64,000 bases of DNA from Osmia lignaria lignaria. Its lineage: Eukaryota; Arthropoda; Insecta; Hymenoptera; Megachilidae. The notes beneath the pieces are model-generated. The model was not told the DNA's origin. It did no database searches and worked only from the letters and a program-made list of their open reading frames with translations. A program made the translations under genes and the position numbers. Shown here one piece after another: positions 21,701 through 36,700 of the stretch. Each line of letters begins with the position of its first letter. Within the stretch, counting starts at the first letter, position 1. The stretch covers positions 7,068,001 to 7,132,000 of the forward strand of contig NC_135037.1 in assembly GCF_051020975.1 (NCBI RefSeq). The letters are read 5' to 3'.

Positions 21701-24700
21701 ACTCTGATAGTAACTGTGTTAATGGTTATTACGTATTATAGCGTGGAAATATTACGATGGAAAGTCATCAGGCTGATAGACGTATCAGTGACGAGGAACG
21801 GTCGCTTGCGGAACGTCTCTAAACTTAGAATCCTAACATAGCGGCCGTACGAGGAACACCCTTTCCGACTCTTTGGTAAAGGGGACTAACTCCTACCACT
21901 GGTTATATGTGTTTCAAACGTGTGTCTCCTTCATTTGCTTTTTTATCTTCCCTCTGACTTGATATTTTCTCCCGTAACGACTGGTGTAATTTGAACGACC
22001 AACTACAGGAAGTTCTCACGGAACGGTGGCTTTAAGAGCCAACGAATTTCTTCAACGTCTGACTAATAGCGGACGGATAGATTTATTGGTTAAAGATAAT
22101 ATCTAAGAGGGCACCAGCTTTGAAGAAATACAACAATAATAGTTTCTTGGATAGACGAGATTTAGAACTGTAATTAGTCTCGGAACCTTTGTTCCAAGTC
22201 TTCCTTTGACCCGTTGCCTATGTAGGTAAATAATAATATCTAGCTACTATTATCACTGTCCTAAGAATGATTTTTGATGGCAATTTAATCAAAATTTGTT
22301 CAATCGAAATTGACAAAAAAATAAGGACGAAGTTTCGAAGTTACTTTTCAATCGATATTGTTTTCCTTCGATCGCGGACAGCGAGGCAGCGTTCAGACAC
22401 GATCGCGCAACTCTACGAGCACAATATTAATGAGAACAGTTACCTTGTGGCAGGTCGACGACCCGTGCGTACAAATTAAACGGGAAAGGCATTTCACTCG
22501 GACTGTAGCTTTCGCCGCGCCGGGAATATCAATTTTCTTCTGGTCGATCCGTCAACGACGGCGGAGCAGGATTAGGGGCGTGGGTGAAGCGCTTCGCTCG
22601 TGAACCAACCTTCCGACGCGACGATCAAAAATATCAAAGGGACTGGTGTGTGACGAAACCCCACAACCATTCGCCGCGTCTGTTAATCTTGTCGGTAGAC
22701 AAGTTTCCCAACAGCGAGCGAACGTGCGAGGCTAACTTGAACGTTTCCACGAAAATAAAGCTTACACTCTCGAACGCGCGACTTTTCAATGACGAGCTTT
22801 TAACGACGTTCATCGTTCGAAATCGCTTATCTGCGAATTTATATGGAAATGGAGAGACATTATCTAATAACGTATTACGAAATGCCCGGGACTAAACGTG
22901 GAATTAATATTGATCCTGCATGATAACGATCGCGAGACTGAAACACGTGCTACCGTTCGCTCGTGCATAAACTATCGCTCTATATTACAGTTTCTCCAAA
23001 GTGGACGCGTTTCTTCGTATAATAAAATAAAAGTCGCCACCTAACCACCGAGGTATTTAGGATAGAAAAAAATAAGAAACAGAAACCGATAAGATGAAAG
23101 TAGGGTGGACTTATTGTTAGTCATCGGAACTCCGTACGTTTCAACTTCAAAGTGACACGACGGACGGCTTATCGGTATTTTATTTCCATGGTCATCATCT
23201 GGTCGAACTTTCTCGATAACGAGTCGATCCTCGATGAAAATGATCAATCGCTGTCCATGGTGATACGAAAAGACGGGTAAACAAAATTTGGCGGGAATTG
23301 GTGGACCATCGATTCGAATACCGAAATTGGACAATTAGAAAGAATGTTTCATCGGAGATCGATCGAAGTTGATGGGAAAAGAATGAAATGCGAAACGTGG
23401 TCAGAGACGATCAGCTGGCTCGGTGACTTAAAAATACCGAAACGCGTCATCAACGACAAAATGCATTACTCAATTAACCCGTACGCGGGATTTGGCAAGA
23501 TCCCTCTCGTCGGATTGTCCCGGCGAAGCCCTCGAAAACCGTGGCCAGCACGCGAGAGAGCAGGCTCCTTCTTCCGAGAACTCTTTTTCTTTTGGCAAAA
23601 GCTTCTGGCAACGAGCCCAACTCTCCGAGACTTGGTGGCGAGGCTTGCGCGTCTTCTTCTGGGGTCTTTGCTGTTTCACCAGAACGCTTCGTCTTCCTTC
23701 TTCCTATGTCCCTCCTCTCCATTCCTGTATTACGAACGGAATTTTCCCGTGGACGCGCGACAATCCTTGCTCTCCTTGTTTTCCACCCGCGATATCCAAA
23801 CAAACGATCCACCCTCCTGAACGATATTTTCGGCCCACGCCATATGGTGTTTTCCATGTGTTTTTCCATTGGTTGTTAAAACGACATTATCCTTGACAGT
23901 GATGACGATCTCGTTTAGAGAAACGATTTCGATCCGATCGTTAGGAAATTTCAATGCCTTTTCTGCGCCCGACCTCCTTTCCGAGATACCAGAATTCGAA
24001 GGTAACGATAAGTCGAACAACCTTATCGGGAAGCTAAATGCAACCTGGATAAAGGGGCCATTAATGCCTCCTTATTGCCACACACATCTTTCGTTGATTT
24101 TTGAAAGCTACGACGAACGAGAACATTCGTCATTTATTATACTGTAAAATCGAAGTAAACATCAAGGCTTTACTGGTCAATTCAATCGATACTATAAATA
24201 TATTCGTAGCCGATGACGTATGCTCTGATACAGATGTTTATAATTTCTTTTACGCTTATCGCAGTTTCGAACAATAAACGATATCTCAGGCAAATGTATT
24301 GAATCTTATCCTCTTAATTACGTTTCATCGAATCTATGACTCGTGTAATTTTACGTGTTAATTTAATGTAAAATTATATTTGAGAGAAATGAAGTAAAGA
24401 ATGAAATAAAAAGATAATCACCATTTATATCGACACCTACAAATAGATTCGTTTCTAATTTCAAAAGAATGATAAAATCAGATAAATGACTGAACCACGA
24501 GCAACAAAGTGTTAATAAAACGCAAACCAAGTTCTCTTTGAAAGCATCGTTGCCAGATAGAATCATTACCATAGAATCATTACCGTTCAATCGGTGATAA
24601 ATCCTCCTAAGCATACATACACCTGAGGCTGTAAAATGTTTTCCTATTCCATCAAAAATGAACGTCTAAAGGCCGTATAAACCAAGAATACGATCGTTGC

Positions 24701-27700
24701 GAGCATCCGAACGAAAGCTCATTAGGCGAACAACGTAAATAGGCGGGCTTAAACGTGCAACACAAATAGCGATGTCGCGATCGACGATATGCAAGCCTCT
24801 AATTATAATCGCGAGACCGGTCTTCTCTCGCTTTCGTACCTCTTCAAGGGAAACGCGAGAGGAAAAGCGTATTGTTGCTCCGTGTCGTCGTCACCGTCGC
24901 CAAAAGAAACTCGCTAGCTCGCTCGCGTGTGCACGACAAACGAGATTAACTGACAAAAATATCCCCGGTTAATGCCAGCTACGTGGGCGTTCGTACGCAC
25001 GTGTAAACGTGTTCCAAACCAACGACGCACCTGGTGCGTCCTATACTATCCGTATAATGACGCATCATGTGCGTCTTGTACTGTCCAAACGATGACGCAC
25101 CATGTGCGTTTAATATGGAATAATTAATTATACCTTTCAATTCTGATAGGAAAATGAACAATGTATAAATGGAATTTATTTACTTTTACAAATATATGAA
25201 AAAGATAACGTAACAGCACGTCACAGCCAGTTACGAATGTGGCGTTCATGAAAAACAGCTCGTGACGCATACGTGACATGTAATATTCGCGGATCACGTT
25301 TATCGAGAAAATTCGTTCCATTTCTTCCGCTAGCAATTTTCGAGGCGGCAACGATTACGAGAGTAACTCGCGTAACCCGTTATATTACATCGAACAGTTT
25401 TATCGTGTTTTCGCAACCACCAACCGGTAAAGCAAACGTTTTTTCTTTACTACTTTTTTTTATTTTCTTGTTCGCGATAAAGCTACAAGGATAGAGAGCC
25501 TTTCTCCAATGGAAGCTTAATTGGCTATACAGTGAAAATTTAATTACCGTCAATATCGCGACTCACTGATCCAACGGATTTATTAGGAGCACGTTAAAAG
25601 GGGTATATAGCAGCAGACGTGTTAAATATCACTTTTCCTAAAATAACTTTTTTCTAATGTTACACTGTATGATATTTCCCACACATTTAGAAGCTTTTTA
25701 TATATCATCTTACGAGTGTATTATTCAACTTCGTGTCCCATTACAACGAAGAGACGTCTCAGAAAAGATTATAAAAGCTAACTATGCAGAGAAAAAGTGG
25801 TCACGAAGCAAAAACGGTCGAAAATGTTTCGCCAAGTGTGATTAATTATTGAACACGTCGAATGACGAGGCAATAGCAGATGGAAGCGTGCGTTTCCGGG
25901 GCGCTTTAAAAACGCGAAGGGACAGACGAAAATTGCGTCATTGGAAACAGATGTAGGAGCGGAGATTCAAAAGGGAGCACAAAGAAGCTCGTAAAGCTGC
26001 GGCCAGTGAACGATACGAACAAAGGGAATTTAAGTTCTCCTCGTGTGACGAGGGAGGATCGAAAAACTCGACCTAATTTTCTTCAAACGCCACGCGCCTT
26101 TACTTTTTTCTTTCACTTCCTAACTTCTCTAGCATATTAATCATAACTCTTCTGTTGTTCAAATAATTTCCTGATAACGTTAACACATTAATTTTCTTAA
26201 TTATTCTAATTATAATGCTACGCGATTATTCGAACCGTGCTAATTAATTTGTTAAACGATATTCCATGCATATCTATTTCCAAATGATTAAGAAATGAAA
26301 AATGAGAAACATTTTCACACACATATACAGTTAAACAGCCCAGCTTCCAGAAACGTATAAGGAAAAACTTCTTCAAGTTTCCTTACACCGGTACGTTAAA
26401 AAACTCTCGGGTAAAGAGTTGAGATACTCTTTTGCAACTTCTGTTCCGAAACGATGTAAGCAACTTTCTTACTTTTTCTTGGGTAAGTATCACGAACATC
26501 TATAATCAAACTTTTTCCAACTTCTCCGTGTTGGAGGAAATTTGAAACGAGAGAAAAATTAGGTGTTGAGAGAACCACGATCGCGGTTTCAACGTTCTTC
26601 TAATTTTCTAGGAAAAGTACCTTTTCCAGCGATCGTGTTGAAAAACACAGGTGTTTTCATAGGATAATTAAAAAATGATTCCAGTTGTGAAAAAAGCATG
26701 GAGAGCGAATGAATAACGAACAACATTCGAGCCAGCCAACAGGGTAATACACCCGAGAAGTCGATTACAAGGAACCTTGTACCATATTATTCCGTGTATA
26801 TCACTCCTACGCATAAGTAGCGCGTGGTCAGCCAGCAGTGGCGTTTCTTTCAACCTGAATCTTAATAGCATCTGTGCTTCTTTAAAAGAGGTCTAATAAA
26901 ACAGCCAACCGAGAATCGTTTCGACGTTTTCTATCAACAAACGCGAAAACGTGTGGCTTTCCCGCGGCTGATCCTCGAGGTAAATCCAGCGAGAAAAAAT
27001 AAATTATTCAAAGGTGTAAATTATTCTCGACCGTTTCTTCGAGATTTATGTACATTTCGTAATGTTATGACGGTTAATCGTTTCTCTGTTCAGCGTCATA
27101 AAAAAGCGAACGAGTTCAGAAGAACTGAATTGTATTTTAAGAACCTTTTCAAAAATTTATGATTTGTATACATATAAAATCTTACGATAGCTGAATATCC
27201 ACGTGGTTAGAATACGTTTAGAGTAGGGCGCGGGGATTCGAGGATCGTTGACCCGCGAAAACGCTCGAGAAGAGAAAATAACTTTGTCCCAGCGCAGCAA
27301 GTGAAGTGTCAATTATCAACGTGGGACATAAAGGAGAATTGGGCTTGCTGACTAAATAACCGAGGATAGCAGGAGGCTCGTAAGAAGCGGAAGAGGACGA
27401 TAGAATAATATCGTTGTCGCGCTACCCACGTCCTCCATTAATCGCAATCGTTTACAGAGATACGGCATAATTAAGATCGACGATTAACGTTGCACTCTCC
27501 CTGTTTCGTGTACCACTAACTGAGCGCTCTTTATTCCCTTATTTACGATCTAAGTTTGTAAATATTCTAAACTAAATTAATTTTCACTTACCGATTTAAT
27601 AAAAATGGTATTAAAATGAAATAACAAGACAGCAACAGGTCGTTTATAAAATTTCGAAGAAGATCATTCGAATACGACTAGTATCGCGTTGTTTGCACTT

Positions 27701-30700
27701 GTTTGGCCACCTTCGAATTTCACCAGAACCAGAGAATAAGAAATATAAAATAGAATTTTGCTGCCTGGATAGACGGGGGGAAAGCGCTTTTATAGAGTTC
27801 GCATCCTTTTAAAGCTGCTTATCTTTATTCGAAGCGAGTACAGGCCTAACTCTGTCGGACCGAGAGGCACTTGTTTGCCTGGCCTAAAACAACATCTCCT
27901 CGAGCATGCGGCTCGAGTGTCACTGGCCTTATCGCGCGCGTGTGACCGCCAGGCGTCACGAATTCGCACAAACATATCGAAAATCGGTCGCTGTGCTTCT
28001 CATTGAAAAATCGAGGAAACGGGTTTCGTTTCCGATACAATGTGACGCAATCCCCCACAGAGATACTCCGAAGCTTTCAAATCCAGGGAATTTAACGTGG
28101 TCACTAGAGAAACACCAGTTTACTCGTCGCCCGAGAGAGAGGGAAATATCAAACGGGATATTACAGTTACTGAAAAAAGTGACCTCGAATTGATATTGTT
28201 AATTTTAACTTGTTTGATTAGTGTGTCGAAGTAAAGTATTTACGTTTCAAAAACGAGCATTGCAAATTAAATTTGATCAAATTTTTTTCACTTCCAAGGA
28301 TTTTGTTAACTATGACCTTTTGGATGGAGAGACTGTAACGTGCTAACGAGCAAAGACCACACGTGCCAGAGAATAATAGCTCACTTCTACTTGAAAATGA
28401 TCCAAGTTAGCAGATTTTCTACTTAAGAGATCATCACCGATGCTCTAAATATAATTCAATCAAATTATTAAAATCTAAGATGAGAATGAACAGATTCCAA
28501 ATATCATTGATATTCAACTCTAATTTGAAATAGAAAATCGAAGGATTAGATTAAAAATTTGATGCACATTGTTTATTTTACCGTGTCAATCAACGCGTTG
28601 AACAGCTTTCTTGTTTGTTAGACTATCGAATTTCGAATACAATGGTGGAGGCCCAAGGACCGCGAGAAAGAAATCAACCGCTTGGCTTATCTTGTTTTCG
28701 ATTGGACTTGAAGGCCGCCGCGTGTTCCCGCCTCGCATACTCGTTTAAAGCTGAGCAAAAATAGTTCGCGATTCCAAACAATTGGGCCATCGTGTCGCGG
28801 CTGGTTATTTCGGAGAGTCGATCAAACATTGGATAATACCATCAGGCGGGAAGCTAAAATTATTCCGGGATACCTAAACACAACTCTCGAACCGATGGCA
28901 GACTGAAGAGAACGCGGAAGATCTCAACGCAAAGTTAGCACGTGTAGCTCGAATTAATTTATTAAACTTGGGGCAAGGCTGACGAGTCGTTGCTCTTCCA
29001 AGGCACAGTTATTTTAGACATTTTTCAAATCTTCCCTGATTTTTTCAATGAAATAAGGCATATATGGTCAGGCATGTAACAGAATCTACTTAAAATTATG
29101 AATTACGTAAAAATACCTTAATTTTCCAAATTTAACCGTCGCCATCGATAGATACTATCCGGTTAAACGAAAAAATCAACAGGAAGCTGCAGAAATCCAG
29201 TTCGAGTCACGCGAGTCCGCGGTTACCCTCGGCCGACGTATCGATACGGTATCGAGATGAAACGAGAGCTCAAGGTCGCGTTGACTAAAATCCGATAACA
29301 TCGCTTTGGACAACGATCACCAGACGCCTTGTGATCGATGAAACAACAGAGAAAGAAAATGGCGAGCAGCGCCGAAGTGAAACGGGAGAAAACAAACTCG
29401 CTTTGAAAATACGGGAACATGAGGCGCGAACAGTACAGAAAGAAGAGAAAGAGAGAGAAAAAGGGAGAGAGAAAGAGAGAAATCAGAGAACACGACCTGG
29501 AGAACAAAGGAAAGCTTTCGCGAGTTCGATGCTCCTTTCTTATCAGCGGATGAGGTTGTTACAACTAAGCCTGTCCGTGTTCTGATTGGTCTACTTAAAC
29601 CTCGACGTCACCGTATCGATTGTTACACCATGTGATAACAATTGTCTTCCTTCTTGTTATTTCGTTTTCCCTTGTTTCTCCTTCGATGTGTATATCAATT
29701 CCCACTGAATTGCATCGAACTTGTCGCAGCGTGTGACTCTAACACATATTCACGACAGCAGTCGATTGGCTGCAATCCCTCCTTCGCGTGCCCCTCGCCA
29801 ATTGGCTCTCCTGCGTGAATATGTGTTAGTGTCACACGCCGCGACAAGTTCGATGAAACTCATCGTCAATGTACGCATTAAGCTACATCCTTCTTCACGT
29901 TTTCTGTCAGCTTGTCTCGTAGCTTCTATCCGAATGGCTAAGTCACACTTGACACTTTCTATGGCTGTGTTTCCGAACAGCCCCCCCAAAATTGAGAACT
30001 CAGGTTCGATATATAACCTAAATTGACTACAAGAAACCGATTAAAGTTGGTTTCAGAACTGGATGTCTTACCGTTTTTGAGATATCGTGGTAAGGTTAGG
30101 TTAAGTTGGGTTGGGTATGCGCAGTATCGAATAGTGCAGGCGCAGTATTAAATAGCGCATGCGCAGTATTAAATAGCGCATGCTCAGTATCGAATAACGC
30201 ATACATAGTCCCAATATTGTACAAACATCTAGCTGGTAAGACATCCAGCTCTAAAATCAACTTTGATCGCTTTCTTATAGTCAAGTTAGGTTATATACCG
30301 AACCTGAGTTCTCAATTTTGGGGGGGTCATTCGGAAAGTTATCCTTTTCTATAGAACAATTACGGTATGACTATGATCCTTGATACAATGATTGTGACCT
30401 TTCGAAAGATGACTACAACCATCAGTAGAGCGACTATTGACGAGTATTTTTTCCCTGATGTCCACGAAGCTAAATGGCTACCCATCAGCCATCTAACCAT
30501 CCCATCCATCCAGTCATTCCGAAGTGAACAAGAATTGTGATTTGAACGCTTTCAAGAAAGAGCAGCCCCGTGAACACCTAAGCTAAACCAATTGCAGTGA
30601 TCGGGGACAACGTTACGGATGTCTCAACAGGGCTCTCCGCCGTGGAAAAAAAAACCGGTCACCAGAGAGACACCATAAACAATGGACTTTCTAAAACAAG

Positions 30701-33700
30701 ATGGGCGAACAGATGAGACTAACAGCGAGTATTATAACTGGAGAAGACGATAGATTCCAGACACTATAACCCGTGTTCAAGTTGCTGTATAGCGGAGACT
30801 GGCAAGTTAAATAAAAGCGTCGAAAAATAAGGAGATAAGAACACGAAAAAGGGTTAATTGTTCTTATCTCTTTTAGTTTTTTAGTTAATCACTGGTGAAC
30901 CATCCGCAATAGTCAATTGCTGGATTCTATAAATACAAAATTATTGCTTCTAAATAAGTCACACTTGTTAATTGAATGTTACATGAGAATTCTCGGACTG
31001 CAAAAGGTTAACCATTCACGTGTTTCTTTCTCGCCGTTCGACGAAATTAACAAACGTTCGATAACAATACACCGTTTGTTTGTTTTTTTCTTTTCACGTT
31101 ACGAAACTATACAAAGTACACGGTAAATATTTTTCACTGGACTTATTGTAAAGCCGTCATTGAATAGTCGATTAGCCAGTCGATAAACGAGGTGAGCGTT
31201 AATCTTGCAAGTCAAGAAAAACAATCGTTGAAAATTCTTCGATCGATCGATCGATCAATTGACTCGAGTGATTCATCTTCAGAATCGACTCCTGGTAGTG
31301 AGACTCGATTCAAATATGTCTGTAGGCGCTTAAAAGTGTATATACTATTTCTTAGCTACTAATTTTCTTATTTTTGATAAACAGGAATAATTAATATTGC
31401 TGGTATAATAAATTGATTGATCGATAGAGTGTACTGTTGTAAAAGAGATAAAGCAAAATTACATTCATCCGTTTCGTTTCTCATTTATTGCTATTATAAA
31501 AATTCGAAATTTAACTGCATTGTATATTTTTTATTTTATAGAAGGGAAATTAATTGACCTTATCTTATCTGCAGCTAACCTTGGAACTAATATTAAGAGA
31601 AGCGAGTTTATTGAAATCGGGTCCAAAGTACCTTTGGATATTAGTTACTTTGCAAAAACTTGTTAAAAAATGTGTTAGAAAAACTTTGAAACAGAACATA
31701 AAATAATAAAAATTATAATTCTAGAGAAATGCTGCATTTCCAAAAGCTACGATTTCTTATAATGTTACTCCATCCAGGAAGACATATTCCAACTGCAGTG
31801 GTTTCAATAAAACACGATTGTTTATTGAAAGAAAATAGAAAAATGCCAAGCAAGGTCTTAGATATCCCCCCTGACAAACACGATCATGAATTTATCACGA
31901 GCAGTTTTAAAAAGAAGCTAATCACCGTTTGCATATAAAGTATCCAACAATGATATCGCGGCTGTTTAATCCTTGAAACATTCTAGCTAATCGTTTCATT
32001 CGAGTTTCATTATGTAGCGCGAGAAAATTCTCTGGTTCGAGACTTGAAGTGCTTTTAAATTGAAACAATTCTTCCAATGAGACGGCGTTATCGTCATCGT
32101 GCGAATCGAAAAGAGGAACTGGTGTTTGTACACACGGATTCACACGAGTCTAACAGAAGAACCGCTTTCGCTTATCGTCGCACCGAATCTTGTGTAAATG
32201 TTAAAATTTTCGGGTAATCCGCCACCGGTAAACATGTTTGCCAATCGTGTCTCATAGGCAAACACACACGGGATTCGTTAGTTTCCCGCGACTAACGCGA
32301 GGTTTATCTTTCTTTTCTCGAATCCGTTCTCGAGTCTCTTAACGCGGTAGCAGTTCAAATAAAATAACCAATTTAAAAAGATTTTCCATGATTTTACTTC
32401 GAGTGTCTATAAAAATTTTTCATCTTTATTTTTTCAATTAACAAACTGACGGTAGGTAATGCGTATTCGTGACTCTGATATGTAATTCTTTACGTCAACA
32501 TTCTTCACTTTATTTATACTTATCGTATTATATACTAATTTGAAAATTAGTTATTTTCTGACGTACGTTTTCACTGACGCCTACGACTGACCTCGTCCAA
32601 CCAGTTACGCAACCCCATTTCAGCCTACTGCTGGTAGAGGGTTACCCATGAAACCAGAAAACAGGTCCTGTGTATCCCATCAGAGGGGTCGAACAATAAA
32701 TCATACACGAATACGCTTTCTATAGAATAATGTAAAAATATCATGTTGTTTCCGTTTCCAGCGACGATCGCATTTAAACATGTAGTGTTGGTATAACCGT
32801 TTAAAACAGAATAGCTCATTTAAAATTGGACCAAATGACTTGAGGTATTTTGAGAAGCTATAAAAATTAATTAACTAAGATGCCTTTGTCGTTTTAAAAA
32901 ATTAAAATTTGCCGAAATCGCGGAAGAAATAGTATTGTAAAGTCGCGATTTTCGGAAATTTTAATTACTTGTAACTTTCTAAGTGCATCGACCGATCTCG
33001 ATGAAATTTTAATTCAATTAAATAAATTTAATTGAATTTACAAATGTCATATTTTAAATTTTCGTTACAGATTCAGATAAAAAAGTTAAAAAATCGCCTT
33101 TTACTATTTCTTTCCCGATTTCGGCAAATTTTAATTTTTTAAAACGACAAAGGCACATATCTTAGTAAATTAATTTGTATAGCTTCTCGAAAAACCTCAA
33201 GTCATTTGGTCCAATTTTAAACGAGGTATTTTGTTTTAAACGGTGGACGAATACTTTTACAACAGGGTCCTACGTTTCTCGAGGACATGTCGACTTCCGA
33301 ACAGTTCTTTGACCGATAATTGTGAAAATCGTCCGAGACAAAAAACGAAAGCAATGCATTGAGGAGATGCTTTCGTGTAGATGACCACGGAGGTAAGAAA
33401 AAAAAATTAAGAATAGAAAGAAAAATAGGAGAAATAAAAAGAAAACCTGTTGCCTCGTACGGGCCTGGCCCGTTTCCCGAGGTCTTCGACAAGCGAGGGC
33501 GGCCTATGACCGGGCTCAACAACATTGAAAACCAGAACCCAGATCTCTGGAACCGGTTTCCCGCTTGGAAAACAATTTTACAATCACGAGGGAGCTGGTC
33601 GAGGAGAACCAGGAGAGAAAAGGTTGGGTCGGATTGGGTTCGGTGGGGAAAAAAAGGAAAGATTCGAGCAGAACGTGTCCCAATGGGCCACTGTACCCAC

Positions 33701-36700
33701 ATGGGGCTCTTATTGTACATATATGTATGTATATACCGCTTGAACCTCTGAAAAAAGAAAGAGAAAAAGAGCGTTCGATGGAGCTGGACTTATCTGAACC
33801 CAGTTCAGCGCAAACTTTACCGAATAACCCTTTTACGTAAATGCTGGCTATAGGCGTTTACAAATATAAATTAATATGTCTAGTGCACCTAAGATCCACA
33901 ACATGTTTACTTGCTACCAATTTGAAAGCTTTTGAAAACATATGATACTTCTTGGATATATCATGTTTCCAGTGTAGGAAAATCGTAGAAGAAGGGGTAG
34001 CTAGACGGAATAGAATCGAAAATGTATTCGAGCAAATTATTCTGAAAATAGAAAGAAATATTGCACCGGCAACGTTGCTCGTCTCCTGTCACGACCCATT
34101 TGCATGCAAACTCCGAACGCTTTACCAATTTCATTCATAAATTCGCGTGTCGTTTGACAACGCATCCCCCTATTAGCGACGATCCGTAAATCGGTCGACA
34201 GTCACGATGGAAATGCGTGCGTGTTTCGTTATACTATCTTGATTATGCGACAAAATTTCGCAGAGCAAACAAACATGGAACGGTCGCTCGTTATGTGAGA
34301 GACAAGTTTAGCCTCGCGAGCAAGCCGAGTGCAGTTTTGCATTTATAATGTTTCTATTCGCGACGACGCAACGTTATGCAAATCGAAGAGTAAGAAAATG
34401 GAAGCTGATTTTGATTTTTCAATTGCTACATCCGTTTGTTTTTGTTGCTTCTGGTGTAAGGATCGTTGTTATTACCTTGTTTCGAAGGTACTTCGATGAT
34501 CTATACCAGGATTAAACTTTTATTCTTTCTTTTTTTTTATTAGAAATGAAAACTTTTAATTAGGAAAAACGACACGAGTTTCATTCGACGATCAAACAAA
34601 GCGTTCCATTATCGCTGATTGGCGACAGTTGAGGAATGCCACGGGTAAACGTTCGATGTTCGATAACCCACCGTAAATACATAAAACCTGCGAATCAAAT
34701 CTATTCCAACAAGTGAACTTTGATATTCAAACAAAGTGTTGCTCGCGTCTTATCTTACTCGTGGCCATTATAAATTGTAGAAATTAATAACAAAGTGACT
34801 ATTTTGCAAACTTGCTTGCCGCGTTCGTTAGATAACTCGTACATTCTGTTTACTAAGAAAATACTAAGCCATGATTATTCCTTGAGGTACCTGTTAGATA
34901 TAAGTTACTTTAATGAAATTCCAACAATTTGTCTTGTTTTCTGATATTTAGAAGGTGATAGATAATAATGCAAAATAATTTGATTAAAAATATAGCAGCT
35001 GTGCAAAACAGACGATGTTTGTAACAGGTTACCTTGTCTATTCGTTTCTCGTTTTTCCTATCCAGCCTGGATTTCTCAATAATAAGTAGAAATTGACGAG
35101 TTAAGTTATATTTCTTCCCGATATTGGAACGGTGCTAAATTTGAAAATTACGTACCGCAGAAAAACAAGGCTTCGTTTGTTCAGGTAACCGTGATAAGGA
35201 AATCGCAACACGGCGAAGAGCAACGATAAAACGGACAATATATAAGAGGTAGTAATTATCGGTATGATGGATTCTCCGAGACGTATAGCATAACGGATCG
35301 ATAAAACTATCTCTAGATTTTTTGGAAGCCTAAAATGACGTAGACCGATTCAGTTTGCTTAAAGAGGGTTAACATTATTAATATAATAATGTAATTCAAT
35401 TATATTGAGTGGCCCAAAGAGTTTGTCCAGAACAATATATTGAACGACGATACAATAAAGAAAATAGGAAAAGCTTTCAAATAATTGCGTCAGCCTGGCC
35501 CTTCTGTGGGCAAGCCAGCCGGTAGATGGTACAATTTTCATATTTTCATATTTTTGTAGACACAACGATACAGGCATTGTCTTAGAAAAATTGAAAAATT
35601 TCTATTATTAACGCATTATTAGTGAGAGAAAAGGAAATTGAGCGACAACAAATTGACATCCACCGTACCAGGTGGGCAACGGTGATTTTAGGTGAACGTA
35701 CAGGATGATGAAACGCGTCAATAAAATTGGCAAAGTGACACAGGGCCGAGTCGGTAAAGGAGGGAGATGAGTCTGATGCAACTTACGAATACTCCTGCGA
35801 GTCATCCCCGGCCGGATTTTACCTGCTACCCCGCCAAAGCAAAGAAAACCGTAAACAAATCCCAAACAAGACCACCGCTGTGTTCGCTTATGAAATCTCT
35901 TTCAGAGATTCTTGATTAAATACCGAAATAGATCGACCGATTTGCCAAAATCGTACATGCATTTTGGCGACAATTAGAAAATAGATTGTAAATCGAAAAC
36001 GAGTTGGTACAAGCTCAATTTGAATGACAAAGAACAGATCGCATTCTTTTCATTTGATTATGCATGCTAATTAAACAACAAACCTTGTGTTCGTTATTGA
36101 AAGGGTGTAACGGGACGGCTCGCAATCAATCAATTCAAATTTCGCGCTCGATATATCACTCGCAGCGCGAGATAAACTGACCAATGGTAGCTCCTGTTAC
36201 AATCGAGCAGAATCGTCTGAACGTTCCCACGGATTATGAATTGAATCTTGATGCAATTTTTATGTGTATTAACACACTACCGACTTAACTGATAACATTC
36301 TTAGATATAAAAATAAAGTCAAGAAAACAATTTCTAATACTAAAATACTAATTATTATGAAAGTAAGGAAATGAGAAATCTCTTTGATCCATCGGCTATT
36401 CGTTAATTAGAAACACGTTTATGTCAACGAAACGAATATAAAAAGACCCCGACAACGCATCGTAGCGGTACAAAAGATACGAAGCGGAATATTAAAAACA
36501 TGTTCGGGCGCGACACGCAACGGAGAGGCGTTTTAAAAATCGGTATTTAATTCAGATATATATGCGTACGGAATACATTCGGCCGGTTCGGAGCGAGGTC
36601 GCGATGATGTTCACGCAACTTCTTCCGACTCTTTCTACCGGCCTTATTTTCTCACTCTAGCTTCGTATTGTACTCTATTTCTGCTCGGTGAGTCGTAAGG

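Noticed and set aside
30093..30114. TTAGG-like words (GGTTAGGTTAAGTTGGGTTGGG)
   Set aside because: Too few and too irregular to be an interstitial insect telomere array.
30096..30284. Repetitive peptide frame (HALFNTA-type repeats) on the minus strand
   Set aside because: It is only the translation of the 21-bp tandem array inside an inverted-repeat element.
33217..33840. Overlapping open frames on both strands (up to 167 codons)
   Set aside because: A GC-rich, purine-biased patch that begins inside the end of a MITE on one strand; the translations are low in complexity and unrecognised.
35820..35865. Signal-peptide-like start MGFVYGFLCFGGVAG on the minus strand followed by a GT
   Set aside because: The donor context is weak and it lies inside the sestrin intron with no downstream exon; much less convincing than the candidate at 62198.
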